A stretch of DNA of 64,000 bases, taken from an uncultured Prevotellaceae bacterium. GTDB taxonomy: Bacteria; Bacteroidota; Bacteroidia; Bacteroidales; Bacteroidaceae. The position numbers were made by a program, and so were the translations under genes. Where the stretch lies: assembly GCA_900318815.1 (NCBI GenBank), contig ONMA01000027.1, positions 1-64,000 on the forward strand, written 5' to 3'. Below are positions 32,735 through 41,031 of the stretch, piece by piece. Under the pieces are notes generated by a model. That model saw only the letters and a list, made by a program, of their open reading frames with translations, did no database searches and had not been told where the DNA came from. Numbering within the stretch: position 1 is the first letter of the stretch; each line of letters opens with the position of its first letter.

Positions 32735-32742
32735 TATTTTTG
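32735..32742 (+). promoter_or_regulatory. Promoter -7 box, TATTTTTG
   Basis: 24 bases before the ATG at 32766. It excludes the earlier in-frame ATG at 32712. Confidence 0.65.
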
Positions 32743-32765
32743 CAAGGAATAAACCATCAGTGTCT

Positions 32766-34574
32766 ATGCAAACTAACAGCCATCTGTCGCGACTCATTCA
32801 CGACCAAGCCCGTAACTATGGCGACCGCGAGGTCCTCATTTATAAAGACTTCGGCGGCACCGAGTGGAAGTCCTATTCCTGGAACCAGTTCTCTGAAATG
32901 GTCAAGAAAGTGTCGAACGCCATGCTCAACCTGGGCGTCAAGGTGCAGGAAAACGTCGGTATCTTCTCGCAGAACTCCGTGCAGTACCTGTTTTGCGACT
33001 TCGGTGCATGGGGCATTCGCGCCGTAACCATCCCGTTCTACGCCACCAGCAGTGAGCAGCAAATCCAGTTCATGATCACCGATGCCCAGGTTCGCTTCCT
33101 CTTCGTGGGCGAACAGGAGCAGTACGACAAGGCACACCGCGTCTTTGCCACCTGCCGCTCGCTGGAGCGCATCATCGTCTTCGACCCCTCGGTACGCATC
33201 GACCCTAACGACTCGTCGGCCATGTATTTCGACGACTTCCTCCAACTGGGCGAGGGCCTGCCCCGCCAGAGCGAGGTGGAATCGCTCTGGCAGAGCGCTA
33301 CGATGGACGACGTGGCCAACATCCTCTATACCAGCGGCACCACGGGCGACTCCAAGGGCGTCATCCTCTCCATGGGCCAGTACCACGCAGCCATGGAGGC
33401 CAACAACAAATGCGTGCCCGTGGGCGAGAACGACCGCGTGATGAACTTCCTGCCCTTCACCCATATCTTTGAGAAAGGATGGAAAATCCTGTGCCTCTCC
33501 AAGGGCGCACGCCTCATCGTGAACACCCACCCCATGGAGGTGCAGCAGAGCATGCGCGAGACCCACCCCACCTGCATGTCGTCTGTCCCCCGCTTCTGGG
33601 AGAAGGTCTACATGGGTGTCATGGATAAAATCGAGCGGTCGAGCGCCGTGCAGCGCAAGCTGTTCCAGCACGCCCTCAACGTGGGTCGCAAGCACAACAT
33701 TGAATACCTGTCGAAGGGCCGCCGCCCGCCCATGGCCCTGCACATCGAATATGAGATGCTCAACCGCACCGTGTTCTCGCTCGTGCGCAAGGAGCTGGGC
33801 TTAGAGAATGCCCACTTCTTCCCCACGGCAGGAGCCACCGTGAGCCACCACGTAGAGGAGTTCGTCCACTCCATCGGCATTTGCATGGACGTTGGCTACG
33901 GCCTCACCGAGTCCCTGGCCACCGTGTCGTGCAACCACATCGGCGAGCCTTTCACCGTGGGCTCGGTAGGCATCCCCATCGAGGGACTGAGCATCAGGAT
34001 CAGCGACGAGGGCGAAATCCTGCTCAAGGGTCCCACCATCACCCGTGGCTACTACAACCGCGACGACCTGACGCGCCAGTCGTTCACCGACGACGGCTAC
34101 TTCAAGACCGGCGACTCAGGCTACATCAAGGACGGCGAGCTGTTCCTCAAGGAGCGCATCAAGGACCTCTACAAGACCTCCAACGGCAAGTACATCGCCC
34201 CGCAGATGATTGAGTCGAAGCTGCTCGTCGACAAGTACATCGACCAGATTGCCATCATTGCCGACCAGCGCAAGTTCGTCTCAGCCCTCATCATCCCCGT
34301 CTACTCCCTGCTCGAGGAATATGCCCGCCAGCATCACATCGACTTCAAGAGCCGCGAGGACCTCTGCCAGAACGAGCAGATTCACCAGATGATGATGGAG
34401 CGCATCGACACCCTCCAGCAGCAACTGGCCCACTACGAGCAAATCAAGCGCTTCACCCTCCTGCCGCGTGCCTTCTCCTTGGAGCGTGGCGAACTCACCA
34501 ACACCCTGAAAATCAAGCGCCGCGTGCTCAACGAGAACTACCGGAAGGAAATCGACAAGATGTACGAGGAGTAG
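32766..34574 (+). CDS. Long-chain fatty acyl-CoA synthetase (AMP-binding), 602 aa
   Basis: Adenylate-forming enzyme that activates fatty acids with ATP and CoA. Motifs in order: ILYTSGTTGDSKGVILS (P-loop-like, near 185), FLPFTHIFEKGWKI, the gate region FFPTAGATVSHHVEEFVHSI, VGYGLTESLATVSCN (A5), YFKTGDSGYIKDGELFLKER (A7/A8), KTSNGKYIAPQMIE and the C-terminal Lys region LTNTLKIKRRVLNENY. The length fits the FadD/FAA1-type family. The start at 32766 (MQTNSHLSRLIHDQARNYGD) is chosen because the promoter at 32735-32742 lies between it and the upstream ATG. A 42-aa ORF follows after 4 bases. Confidence 0.93.
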   Translation: MQTNSHLSRLIHDQARNYGDREVLIYKDFGGTEWKSYSWNQFSEMVKKVSNAMLNLGVKVQENVGIFSQNSVQYLFCDFGAWGIRAVTIPFYATSSEQQIQFMITDAQVRFLFVGEQEQYDKAHRVFATCRSLERIIVFDPSVRIDPNDSSAMYFDDFLQLGEGLPRQSEVESLWQSATMDDVANILYTSGTTGDSKGVILSMGQYHAAMEANNKCVPVGENDRVMNFLPFTHIFEKGWKILCLSKGARLIVNTHPMEVQQSMRETHPTCMSSVPRFWEKVYMGVMDKIERSSAVQRKLFQHALNVGRKHNIEYLSKGRRPPMALHIEYEMLNRTVFSLVRKELGLENAHFFPTAGATVSHHVEEFVHSIGICMDVGYGLTESLATVSCNHIGEPFTVGSVGIPIEGLSIRISDEGEILLKGPTITRGYYNRDDLTRQSFTDDGYFKTGDSGYIKDGELFLKERIKDLYKTSNGKYIAPQMIESKLLVDKYIDQIAIIADQRKFVSALIIPVYSLLEEYARQHHIDFKSREDLCQNEQIHQMMMERIDTLQQQLAHYEQIKRFTLLPRAFSLERGELTNTLKIKRRVLNENYRKEIDKMYEE

Positions 34575-34578
34575 TACG

Positions 34579-34707
34579 ATGTTCGAAAGGGAAATAGAGG
34601 AGTACGAACGCATCCGCAAGGACTATCAGGCCCTGACCGCCATGGAGCGGATGACAAGCGAACTTGCACAGAAGCGAAAGAACTCCCGCCCCCTCCTGTT
34701 CTTCTAA
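34579..34707 (+). CDS. Small protein, 42 aa
   Basis: ATG 34579 lies 4 bases after the acyl-CoA synthetase stop and opens MFEREIEEYERIRKDYQALT, ending RKNSRPLLFF and TAA 34705-34707. It is highly charged and predicted to form one amphipathic helix. The spacing and codon use match the upstream gene, supporting translational coupling. No family is recognised. It may be a small accessory protein of the synthetase, or a chance frame. Confidence 0.5.
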   Translation: MFEREIEEYERIRKDYQALTAMERMTSELAQKRKNSRPLLFF

Positions 34708-34739
34708 GCAATATGAGCATAAATTCCGACCTGCAAAGA

Positions 34740-34905
34740 AGGGGGAAACTAATTGGCACTAATGAGCATCAATTCAATATGAGAAGCTCGTTTTACTTTG
34801 AAAGAAATCGTGTTGGTTTTTTATTTAAAAGAAATTGGAATAATGAGAATAATATTCCTGCGGCGCAAGCCCATTATTCTTATTATTCCAATTTCTTTTA
34901 ATTCT
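34740..34905. repeat. Hairpin repeat E, copy 1
   Basis: AAAAGAAATTGGAATAATGA at about 34828 pairs with the stretch ending CCAATTTCTTTTA at about 34901. Flanks contain GGCACTAATGAGCATCAATT and GGCGCAAGCCC. An inverted, very similar copy lies at 42775-42945 and a partial copy at 36085-36205. No gene. Confidence 0.75.
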
Positions 34906-35040
34906 TTCTTTTCTGCGCAAGCCAAATTATTCTTATTATTTTAAGTTCCGCAAGCTCCTAACTCACCAGTTTTAATTGATAGATTTCAATAAAATGTTTC
35001 AGTTCCGCACGCAAGTTCCTAACTTGCCAGTTTTGATTTT

Positions 35041-35880
35041 TTTAAATTTTTATTTTAGAAATAACATACACTACATACACCAGCATATAACAAGCTGATA
35101 ATGAGGAAGAAAAGTGGTGTAGGTAGCGGTGTAGGTGGTGTAGGTGGTGTATGTAACCAAAGAGATAGTTTCTCTGTGGCAATGCAAAAAAGGATTATCC
35201 GCATGTATCCGCAACTGACGCTGAAAGCGTCACCGCTCAATAGCCGTGGGTCGGTACGACCTACGGATAGAGTGCGGGTGGTGACATCGACCCTGAAAGG
35301 CTACGGGTTCTTGCTTGGGCAAGCGAACAAGTTCGAGCGGGCGAGCGTAGCTCGGGCGCTCCAGCTCTGCTGGCTTGCTACCGAAAGGCTACGGGTAGGC
35401 GCGTAAGCGGGAATGGGGACGCAAGAATGGGGGTCGCCCAACTCATGGGCGGCTCTCCGGTCAGAACAGAGAGGCGCCCCCTTCAGGGTCGATGTTCCTC
35501 TTGTCGTTCTATCCGCAGGTCGTACCGACCCGCGGCTATTGAACGGTGACCCTTTCAGGGTCACATACGGCAGTATGCAGATTGTCATATACAAAAATAC
35601 GGAAGACGAAACGTCCCATGCGTTGGGACTGGTTGTCCCAACGCATGGGACAACCAGTCCCAACGGGTGGGACAATAATCGTTCGGTAGCGAGCTATATT
35701 TGGCATTGAGACGCCACAATGTGACGTCTATCTCTACCTACACCAAGACAGGTGTACGCTTATCTATTGGTGTAGGATAAATTTTATATACACCCTACAT
35801 ACACCACTACATACACCTCTTATTCCATTGACTTAAAAGTAGTTATCACAAAAATGTAGGTGGTGTATATAAATATCAAT
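35041..35880. repeat. Iteron-hairpin-iteron module, copy 2 (GTGTAGG word), interrupted by a MITE-like element
   Basis: Left edge: TACACTACATACACC, then AAGCTGATAATGAGGAAGAA and GTGTAGGTGGTGTAGGTGGT (35060-35155). Centre: hairpins of GTCCCAACGCATGGGAC type (35605-35670). Right edge: ACACCCTACATACACCACTA, then CTTATTCCATTGACTT, TAGTTATCAC and GTAGGTGGTGTATAT (about 35790-35870). The element at 35217-35564 sits inside the left half. The architecture matches 58440-58830. No credible gene in this ~840-base stretch. Confidence 0.65.
35217..35564. mobile_element. MITE-like element with ~45-bp terminal inverted repeats
   Basis: Left end TGACGCTGAAAGCGTCACCG..., right end ...CCTTTCAGGGTCA. The inverted similarity extends through CAATAGCCG and GGGTCGGTACGACC. 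Internal: GAAAGGCTACGGGTAGGCGC, CTTGCTTGGGCAAGCG and GAGCGTAGCTCGGGCGCTCC, shared with 3447-3650 and in part with the M16 leader (17020-17060). It interrupts the module at 35041-35880. Non-coding. Confidence 0.65.
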
Positions 35881-35942
35881 AATAAATAAATATTTTTTGT
35901 TTCTGCAATAGGATGTCCAATTTGTTGTACCCTAAAGAAAAA

Positions 35943-36023
35943 GTTCTTGCTTTGGCAAGCGACCGCTCGACCTTTGGTCGCTTGCCGCTCGGCGACGAAA
36001 GGAGACGCTTGCCAAAGCAAGAA
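35943..36023. repeat. Large inverted repeat (TTCTTGCTTTGGCAAGCG)
   Basis: GTTCTTGCTTTGGCAAGCG (35943-35961) and CGCTTGCCAAAGCAAGAA (36006-36023) flank CGACCTTTGGTCG. It is flanked in turn by TGTCC(A/G)-type inverted bases (about 35909 and 36060). Related to the internal part of the 35217-35564 element. Confidence 0.7.
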
Positions 36024-36084
36024 GGCAAGAAAGCCGAGTCCAGAGCAAGAACTTCTATGTCGGACACCCTACTTGCGGAACTTG

Positions 36085-36205
36085 AATTATTCTTATTATT
36101 CTAATTTCTTTTAATTTCTTCTTTGGCATTTCATTCAACCTTAGCCGGAGATTTTTGCTCATTTGTGCCAATTTGTTTCCCCCCTTCTTCGAGTTGTATT
36201 CGCGT
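36085..36205. repeat. Hairpin repeat E, partial copy
   Basis: TTATTCTTATTATTCTAATT, CTTTGGCATTTCATTCAACC and GCCAATTTGTTTCCCCCC match parts of 42760-42960 and 34740-34905. Confidence 0.6.
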
Positions 36206-36307
36206 TTTCCCTTCTTCGTGTTGTATTCGCGCTCCCCCTTCTTTCACGTTTCGCTGAACGAAAAGGCCGTTTTGTTGAATAATTATGGCGAATAACAGGA
36301 AAAGCCG

Positions 36308-36315
36308 TATCTTTG
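36308..36315 (+). promoter_or_regulatory. Promoter -7 box, TATCTTTG
   Basis: Followed by CCG, 35 bases before the lipoprotein ATG at 36351. Confidence 0.75.
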
Positions 36316-36350
36316 CCGAAGAATTATCAAATATATAACAACAAAACGAC

Positions 36351-38126
36351 ATGATGATGAGAAAAGTAATGATTTTTATGCTCTTCACTATCACGATGAC
36401 AGTGATGACGTGCTGCACGACCGAAGACCCGTTGGAGGACTTTGTCGCCCCCGTCAACAACGGCTGGACCGGCGGTGAGAACATGCAGGGCGGCAATGGC
36501 AGTTCGGCCACCACGGGCAAGCTGGCCACTTTCGACGTCGCATTAGACGCAGAGACCACAGAGCCTGCCGAGGCCGCAACGGCCTATTACCCCGAAGAGG
36601 AAGACATGCTGGAGAACAACGAGTTTACCACCGAGGTGGCCATCGACCTGTCGGCTCCCGTGGCAAAGACGGAGAACGGCGTGGAGGTGACGGTTGCCAA
36701 CGGCCACATCACCGCCAATCACGGGGACACGAAGAAGGTGTGCTACACGCTGACCGGCACGACGGCCAACGGTTCCTTCACCGTCGTAGGCAACAAGAAA
36801 TATGCTGTGAAGCTGAATGGTGTGAGCATCACCAATCCCGACTCGGCTGCGCTGAACCTGCTGAGCAGCAAGCGTGCCTTCATCATCCTGACAGACGGCA
36901 CGACGAACACGCTGGCCGACGGCACGGGCGGCAGCCAGAAGGGAGCCTTCTACTGCAAGGGCAAGCTGCTCCTGAGCGGCACGGGCTCGCTCAGCGTTAC
37001 GGGCAACACGAGCAACGGCATCCATTCGGCCGACTATATCGTCTTCGGCAAGGGCTGCAACATCCACGTGAAGTCGACGGCCAACCACGGCATCAAGGCC
37101 AACGACGGCATCTTCATCAACGGCGGCATACTCAACGTCGAGGTGTCGGCAGCTGCTGCCAAAGGCATCAACTGCGAGGGCGACATCATCGTGAACGGCG
37201 GACGCACCACCGTGCTGACCACCGGCGGCGGTGCCTACGACAGCGAAGAGGGCGAGGCCAAGGGGGCTGCGGGCATCAAGGCCGACGGCACGCTGACCAT
37301 GAACGGCGGTGAAATGTGGCTGAAGAGTACGGGGGCCGGCGGCAAGGGCATCAACACCGACAGCGAAGCAAACTTCAACGGCGGAAGCGTGTATGTAGTG
37401 ACCACGGGCAGCCAGTACAGGAGCGGCAACGACACCTCGTCGCCCAAGGGCATCAAGGCCGACGGCAGCATCAGCATCGCAGGCGGTCGGCTCTGGGTGC
37501 GCACCAGCGGCAACAGCGGCGAGGGCATTGAGACGAAAAGCGAACTGAGCATCACGGGCGGCGAGGTGGCCTCATATTCCTACGACGATGCCATCAACTC
37601 AAAGAGTACGATGACCATCAGCGGCGGCTATGTCTATGCCCACGGCCAGCACAACGACGGTATCGATGCCAACGGCAACTGCTACATCAAGGGTGGCACG
37701 GTCTATGCCATCTGCTCCGGCTCACCCGAGGTGGCCATCGATGCCAACACCGAAGGCGGCTACAAGCTCTACGTGGAGGGCGGCACCATCGTCGCCGTGG
37801 GCGGACTGGAGAGCGGCAGCAGCCTCACGCAGTCGTGCTACCAGGCCTCGTCGTGGAGTGCCAGTGCGTGGTATGCCATGACCGTTGGCACGAGTACCTT
37901 CTCCTTCCAGACTCCCTCAAGCGGCGGCTCAGGCCTCGTTGTCAGCGCAGCCTCCCAGCCTGCACTCCTGTCGGGTGTCAGCGTCAGTGGCGGCAACACC
38001 TGCTTTGGCGGCATCGGCATCAGCGGAGGTACCGTCAGCGGGGGCACTTCGGTCAGTCTCTCGGCCTACTCGGGCGGCAGCGGCATGGGCGGCAACATGG
38101 GCGGCGGCCCAGGCGGATGGCGCTAA
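36351..38126 (+). CDS. Lipoprotein with DUF4353-type carbohydrate-binding beta-helix, 591 aa
   Basis: The signal (MMRKVMIFMLFTITMTVMTC) ends in a lipobox (Cys at about 21), followed by an acidic, Gly-rich linker. From residue ~130 the sequence forms a repetitive beta-helix: KVCYTLTGTTANGSFTVVGN, ISNPDSAALNLLSSKRAFII-like, GIHSADYIVFGKG, GIKANDGIFINGG, GINCEGDIIVNGG, GIKADGTLTMNGG, GINTDSEANFNGG, GIETKSELSITGG. This ladder is typical of DUF4353 (annotated as carbohydrate-binding domain). The C-terminus is Gly-rich. The length suits a surface lipoprotein. A LytS/LytTR system lies 46 bases downstream, suggesting co-transcription and perhaps surface-carbohydrate sensing. Confidence 0.88.
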   Translation: MMMRKVMIFMLFTITMTVMTCCTTEDPLEDFVAPVNNGWTGGENMQGGNGSSATTGKLATFDVALDAETTEPAEAATAYYPEEEDMLENNEFTTEVAIDLSAPVAKTENGVEVTVANGHITANHGDTKKVCYTLTGTTANGSFTVVGNKKYAVKLNGVSITNPDSAALNLLSSKRAFIILTDGTTNTLADGTGGSQKGAFYCKGKLLLSGTGSLSVTGNTSNGIHSADYIVFGKGCNIHVKSTANHGIKANDGIFINGGILNVEVSAAAAKGINCEGDIIVNGGRTTVLTTGGGAYDSEEGEAKGAAGIKADGTLTMNGGEMWLKSTGAGGKGINTDSEANFNGGSVYVVTTGSQYRSGNDTSSPKGIKADGSISIAGGRLWVRTSGNSGEGIETKSELSITGGEVASYSYDDAINSKSTMTISGGYVYAHGQHNDGIDANGNCYIKGGTVYAICSGSPEVAIDANTEGGYKLYVEGGTIVAVGGLESGSSLTQSCYQASSWSASAWYAMTVGTSTFSFQTPSSGGSGLVVSAASQPALLSGVSVSGGNTCFGGIGISGGTVSGGTSVSLSAYSGGSGMGGNMGGGPGGWR

Positions 38127-38172
38127 GACAATATTTTTGTGATTCCAACGTTATTATCATATAAGATACAGG

Positions 38173-39291
38173 ATGAAGCGTCAAGAAAACATCACCTACT
38201 TAGTAGTGTGGGGATTGCTCTTTGCATCCCCACTACTAAGTCTTTATATCCGCACCATCAGCGACTCCGGCGTTACGTTCGACTGGACCGAGATATTCAT
38301 CGTATGGCGCAAGTTCGCGGTCTATTTAGTGCTGTTTCTCGTTCATAACTTCCTCATAGCACCCCTGCTGGTACAACGGCACCGCCGCATGGCCTATTTC
38401 TCGATCGTGGCCGTAGTCATAGCAACATTCACCGTTTACCAGTGCAGCCGCCGCCCCACTCTGCCCAACGACCCGCCAAAGGCGATAAACAGGCAGCCCA
38501 TGCCTATAGACGAGGACTTCGACCGGCCCAATCCTATAGATGAAGACTTCGACCGCCCCAAGCCCCATCGTGCCCCTCCCCCGCCCCTCATCGTCGGCGA
38601 ACACGATCTACTGGGCATCGTGGTGCTTATCCTGATGTTCGGCGCCAACCTCGGCATCAAAATCGGGTTCCGCAGCTACGACGACCGCAGGCGACTGGAG
38701 CAGCTGGAGCGCGAGAACTTGGAGCAGCAACTGGAATACCTGCGCTACCAGATCAGCCCGCACTTCTTCATGAACACGCTCAACAACATCCACGCCCTCG
38801 TGGAGATAGACCCCGCCAAGGCGCAGGAAACCATCCTGGAGCTGTCGAAGATGATGCGCTTCATACTCTATGAGGGCAACAAGCAGGGGGTGCCGCTGAG
38901 TAAGGAGATGGAGTTCATACGCACCTACGTCAAATTGATGCAGCTGCGCTACACCGACAAGGTACGCATCACGCTCAATCTGCCCCAGGCAATGCCCGAG
39001 GCCCAGATTCCCCCGCTCCTTCTCATCACCTTCATCGAGAACGCCTTCAAGCATGGCGTGAGCTACCGTCACGAGTCGTTTATCGAGGTACAGGTGCAGG
39101 TGGAGGCAGGGTCGCTTTGCTTCCTGTGCCGCAACTCTAAGGCCAACGCAAGCAAAGACGAGAAGGGGGGCGTTGGACTGGCCAACGTGCGCAAGCGCCT
39201 CGACCTGCTCTACCAGCACGGCTACGCGCTCCATATCAGCGACAATGCCGACGTCTATTCCGTGGAGCTAAAGCTCCCACTCAAACCGTAA
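38173..39291 (+). CDS. LytS/YehU-type sensor histidine kinase, 372 aa
   Basis: Four membrane segments are visible (about 8-28, 46-66, 74-92, 140-160), then a short coiled coil (LEQLERENLEQQLEYLRYQ) and the His_kinase domain. The phospho-acceptor is His197 in QISPHFFMNTLNNIHAL, followed by ELSKMMRFILYEG, the N-box LITFIENAFKHGVS and GGVGLANVRKRLDLLY. An unusual exposed loop between segments 3 and 4 (about 97-138) is Pro/Asp-rich with a near-perfect tandem repeat (MPIDEDFDRPN, PIDEDFDRPK), possibly a ligand or metal contact. The response regulator follows after 23 bases. Confidence 0.93.
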   Translation: MKRQENITYLVVWGLLFASPLLSLYIRTISDSGVTFDWTEIFIVWRKFAVYLVLFLVHNFLIAPLLVQRHRRMAYFSIVAVVIATFTVYQCSRRPTLPNDPPKAINRQPMPIDEDFDRPNPIDEDFDRPKPHRAPPPPLIVGEHDLLGIVVLILMFGANLGIKIGFRSYDDRRRLEQLERENLEQQLEYLRYQISPHFFMNTLNNIHALVEIDPAKAQETILELSKMMRFILYEGNKQGVPLSKEMEFIRTYVKLMQLRYTDKVRITLNLPQAMPEAQIPPLLLITFIENAFKHGVSYRHESFIEVQVQVEAGSLCFLCRNSKANASKDEKGGVGLANVRKRLDLLYQHGYALHISDNADVYSVELKLPLKP

Positions 39292-39314
39292 ATCATACAT
39301 TTCCCAAACTGCCA

Positions 39315-40040
39315 ATGAACATACGCTGTCTCGCCATCGATGATGAGCCGCTGGCTCTCCAACAACTCGTCGCCTATATCAACAAGGTGCCGTTCCTCCA
39401 GCTCGCCGCCCAGTGCCAGAGTGCCTTGGAGGCCCGTGATTTCCTGGAACACGACACGGCCGATGCCATCTTCTGCGACATCAACATGCCCGACCTCAAC
39501 GGCATGGACTTCGTGAAGTCGCTCGCCGTGCCGCCCCTTATCGTTTTCACCACCGCCTACTCCGAATATGCGGTAGAGGGTTTCCGCGTCAATGCCGTTG
39601 ACTACCTGCTGAAGCCCTTCGGCCTGCAGGACTTCCAGCGCGCGGCCAACCGGCTCTGTGAGCGGATGAAAGGCACGTCGCCTGTCCCCCTGCCTGCCGC
39701 ACAGGAATCGGATGGCATCCTGTTTCTCAAGACCGACTACCGCATCGTCAAGGTCACCATTGCCGACATCCGTTATGTCGAGTCCATGAGCGAGTACCTG
39801 AAGGTGTGGACCGAGGGTGAGTCCAAGCCCATCATCACGCTCCTTTCCATGAAGAAGATGGAGGAACGGCTTCCCGACTATTTCATGCGCATCCACCGTT
39901 CCTACATCGTCAACCTGACCAAGATTCAGGAAGTCAATAAGAACCGCGTCATCTTGGATTCCAACACCTACCTCCCCATTGGCGACCTCTACAAGACTGC
40001 TTTCCAAACCTATTTAGACACCAGGTTCTTAGGGAAATAA
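39315..40040 (+). CDS. LytTR response regulator, 241 aa
   Basis: An N-terminal receiver domain (LAIDDEPLALQQL; phospho-acceptor Asp55 in FCDINMPDLNGMDF; Thr in FTTAYSEYAVEGF; Lys in YLLKPFGLQDF) is joined to a C-terminal LytTR DNA-binding domain (ILFLKTDYRIVKVTIADIRY, ESMSEYLKVW, MEERLPDYFMRIHRSYIVNL, TYLPIGDLYKTAF). It should bind paired direct repeats upstream of its targets, which cannot be identified here. It forms a two-component system with the preceding kinase. Confidence 0.95.
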   Translation: MNIRCLAIDDEPLALQQLVAYINKVPFLQLAAQCQSALEARDFLEHDTADAIFCDINMPDLNGMDFVKSLAVPPLIVFTTAYSEYAVEGFRVNAVDYLLKPFGLQDFQRAANRLCERMKGTSPVPLPAAQESDGILFLKTDYRIVKVTIADIRYVESMSEYLKVWTEGESKPIITLLSMKKMEERLPDYFMRIHRSYIVNLTKIQEVNKNRVILDSNTYLPIGDLYKTAFQTYLDTRFLGK

Positions 40041-40084
40041 GCCTCCGCTTCGCAGGCTGAACAGAAAAACCGAGAAAAACCGAG

Positions 40085-40180
40085 AAAACCGTGGCTCAAA
40101 AAAAGAGAAAACCGAAGGGAACCGAATAAAACCGTGGCTCAAAAAAAGAGAAAACCGAAGGGAACCGAATAAAACCGTGG
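40085..40180. repeat. 43-bp tandem repeat (AAAACCGTGGCTCAAAAAAA...)
   Basis: GTGGCTC recurs at 40091 and 40134 and GTGGCAA at 40177, period 43. The 318-base gap 40041-40357 also holds palindromic CACGAATTGCACGAATT (about 40193) against AATTCGTACAATTCGTG (about 40234). No gene; it separates convergent transcription units. Confidence 0.75.
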
Positions 40181-40357
40181 CAATTATTACGACCACGAAT
40201 TGCACGAATTTCTCTAATTTCTCATCCGAAAGACAATTCGTACAATTCGTGTAATTCTTCCGCTTCGCGGGCTAAGAAAAACAAAAGAAAGAGAAAACCG
40301 TAAAAAACCGTGCAAAACCGTGGCTACAAAAAAACGTGTCCTCAAAAGAAAACCGTG

Positions 40358-40840
40358 CTAATCCGTGGACCACTTAGAGTACGGTAGCTGCCGCAGGTAA
40401 GAGTTATAGTAGCGGCGGTCGCCGGTGACCTCCTCACCGATGAAGTCCGGTTTCTCGTAAGCCTCGTCCGGTGCCGATAGCTCCACCTCGGCAATAACGA
40501 GGCCCTGGTTCTCACCATAGAACTCGTCGACCTCGAACACATGTTGTCCGCTGCGCACAAGATAGCGCGTTTTGTCGATGATGCCAGGCTCACAGAGGGC
40601 GAACAGGTGCTTGGCCTCGTCGAGTGTGATTTCCTTTTCAAACTCATAGCGGCTCAGCCCGCCGTCGGCCGAGGGGCCTTTGATGGTGAGAAAAGCTGAG
40701 CGGTCACGGCGGCGCACCCTGACGGTGCGTCCGTGACCGCTACAGATGTAGCCCTGAAGGATGCGGCTGCTGCTATAGGCCAGTTGCCTGTAGCTGTCGT
40801 CCTTAACCAGGAATTTGCGTTCAATCTCCAGTCCACTCAT
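40358..40840 (-). CDS. CYTH domain protein (tripolyphosphatase-like), 160 aa
   Basis: The protein starts GLEIERKFLV, the ExExK metal-binding signature of CYTH enzymes, followed by basic triphosphate-tunnel residues (GYICSGHGRTVRVRRRDRSA, LTIKGPSADGGLSRYEFEKE) and C-terminal acidic strands (FEVDEFYGENQGLVIAEVEL). CYTH proteins of this size hydrolyse inorganic triphosphate or act on other triphosphates. The ATG lies 6 bases after the small membrane gene, which itself follows prfB, so the three form an operon. The specific substrate is not visible. Confidence 0.92.
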   Translation of the reverse strand: MSGLEIERKFLVKDDSYRQLAYSSSRILQGYICSGHGRTVRVRRRDRSAFLTIKGPSADGGLSRYEFEKEITLDEAKHLFALCEPGIIDKTRYLVRSGQHVFEVDEFYGENQGLVIAEVELSAPDEAYEKPDFIGEEVTGDRRYYNSYLRQLPYSKWSTD

Positions 40841-40846
40841 GGTTCG

Positions 40847-41008
40847 TTAGTACATGAGGTACATGGTGTAGGCCATGTAGATGAGGGCCAGGACGATGAG
40901 CACGCCGAAAATCCATTTCACTACTTTTGCGCCTTCCTTGGCTTGATGCATCTCGTATGCACGCTGTTTGGCATTGAGGTGCTTTTCTTCTTGCTTTTTC
41001 TTTGACAT
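40847..41008 (-). CDS. Small single-pass membrane protein, 53 aa
   Basis: Between prfB and the CYTH gene, ATG 41008 opens MSKKKQEEKHLNAKQRAYEM, a charged N-terminus, then KWIFGVLIVLALIYMAYTMY, one membrane helix, and stops at 40847. Gaps to its neighbours are 23 and 6 bases in the same direction, so it is very likely translated. Function unknown; the positive N-terminus should stay in the cytoplasm. The frame is too short for usual ORF length limits, so it is easily missed. Confidence 0.75.
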   Translation of the reverse strand: MSKKKQEEKHLNAKQRAYEMHQAKEGAKVVKWIFGVLIVLALIYMAYTMYLMY

Positions 41009-41031
41009 AGTTATTTAGTAATGGTTAAACT

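Noticed and set aside
32712..32765. Earlier ATG for the acyl-CoA synthetase
   Set aside because: The promoter box at 32735-32742 lies downstream of it, and the extra 18 residues do not resemble the family.
35041..35165. GTGTAGG arrays as a CRISPR
   Set aside because: Words are 6-13 bases, imperfect and contiguous; there are no unique spacers of constant length and no cas genes.
35101..35709. Overlapping frames in the 35 kb repeat region
   Set aside because: They translate iterated words and inverted repeats; there is no ribosome-binding site and both strands are equally open.
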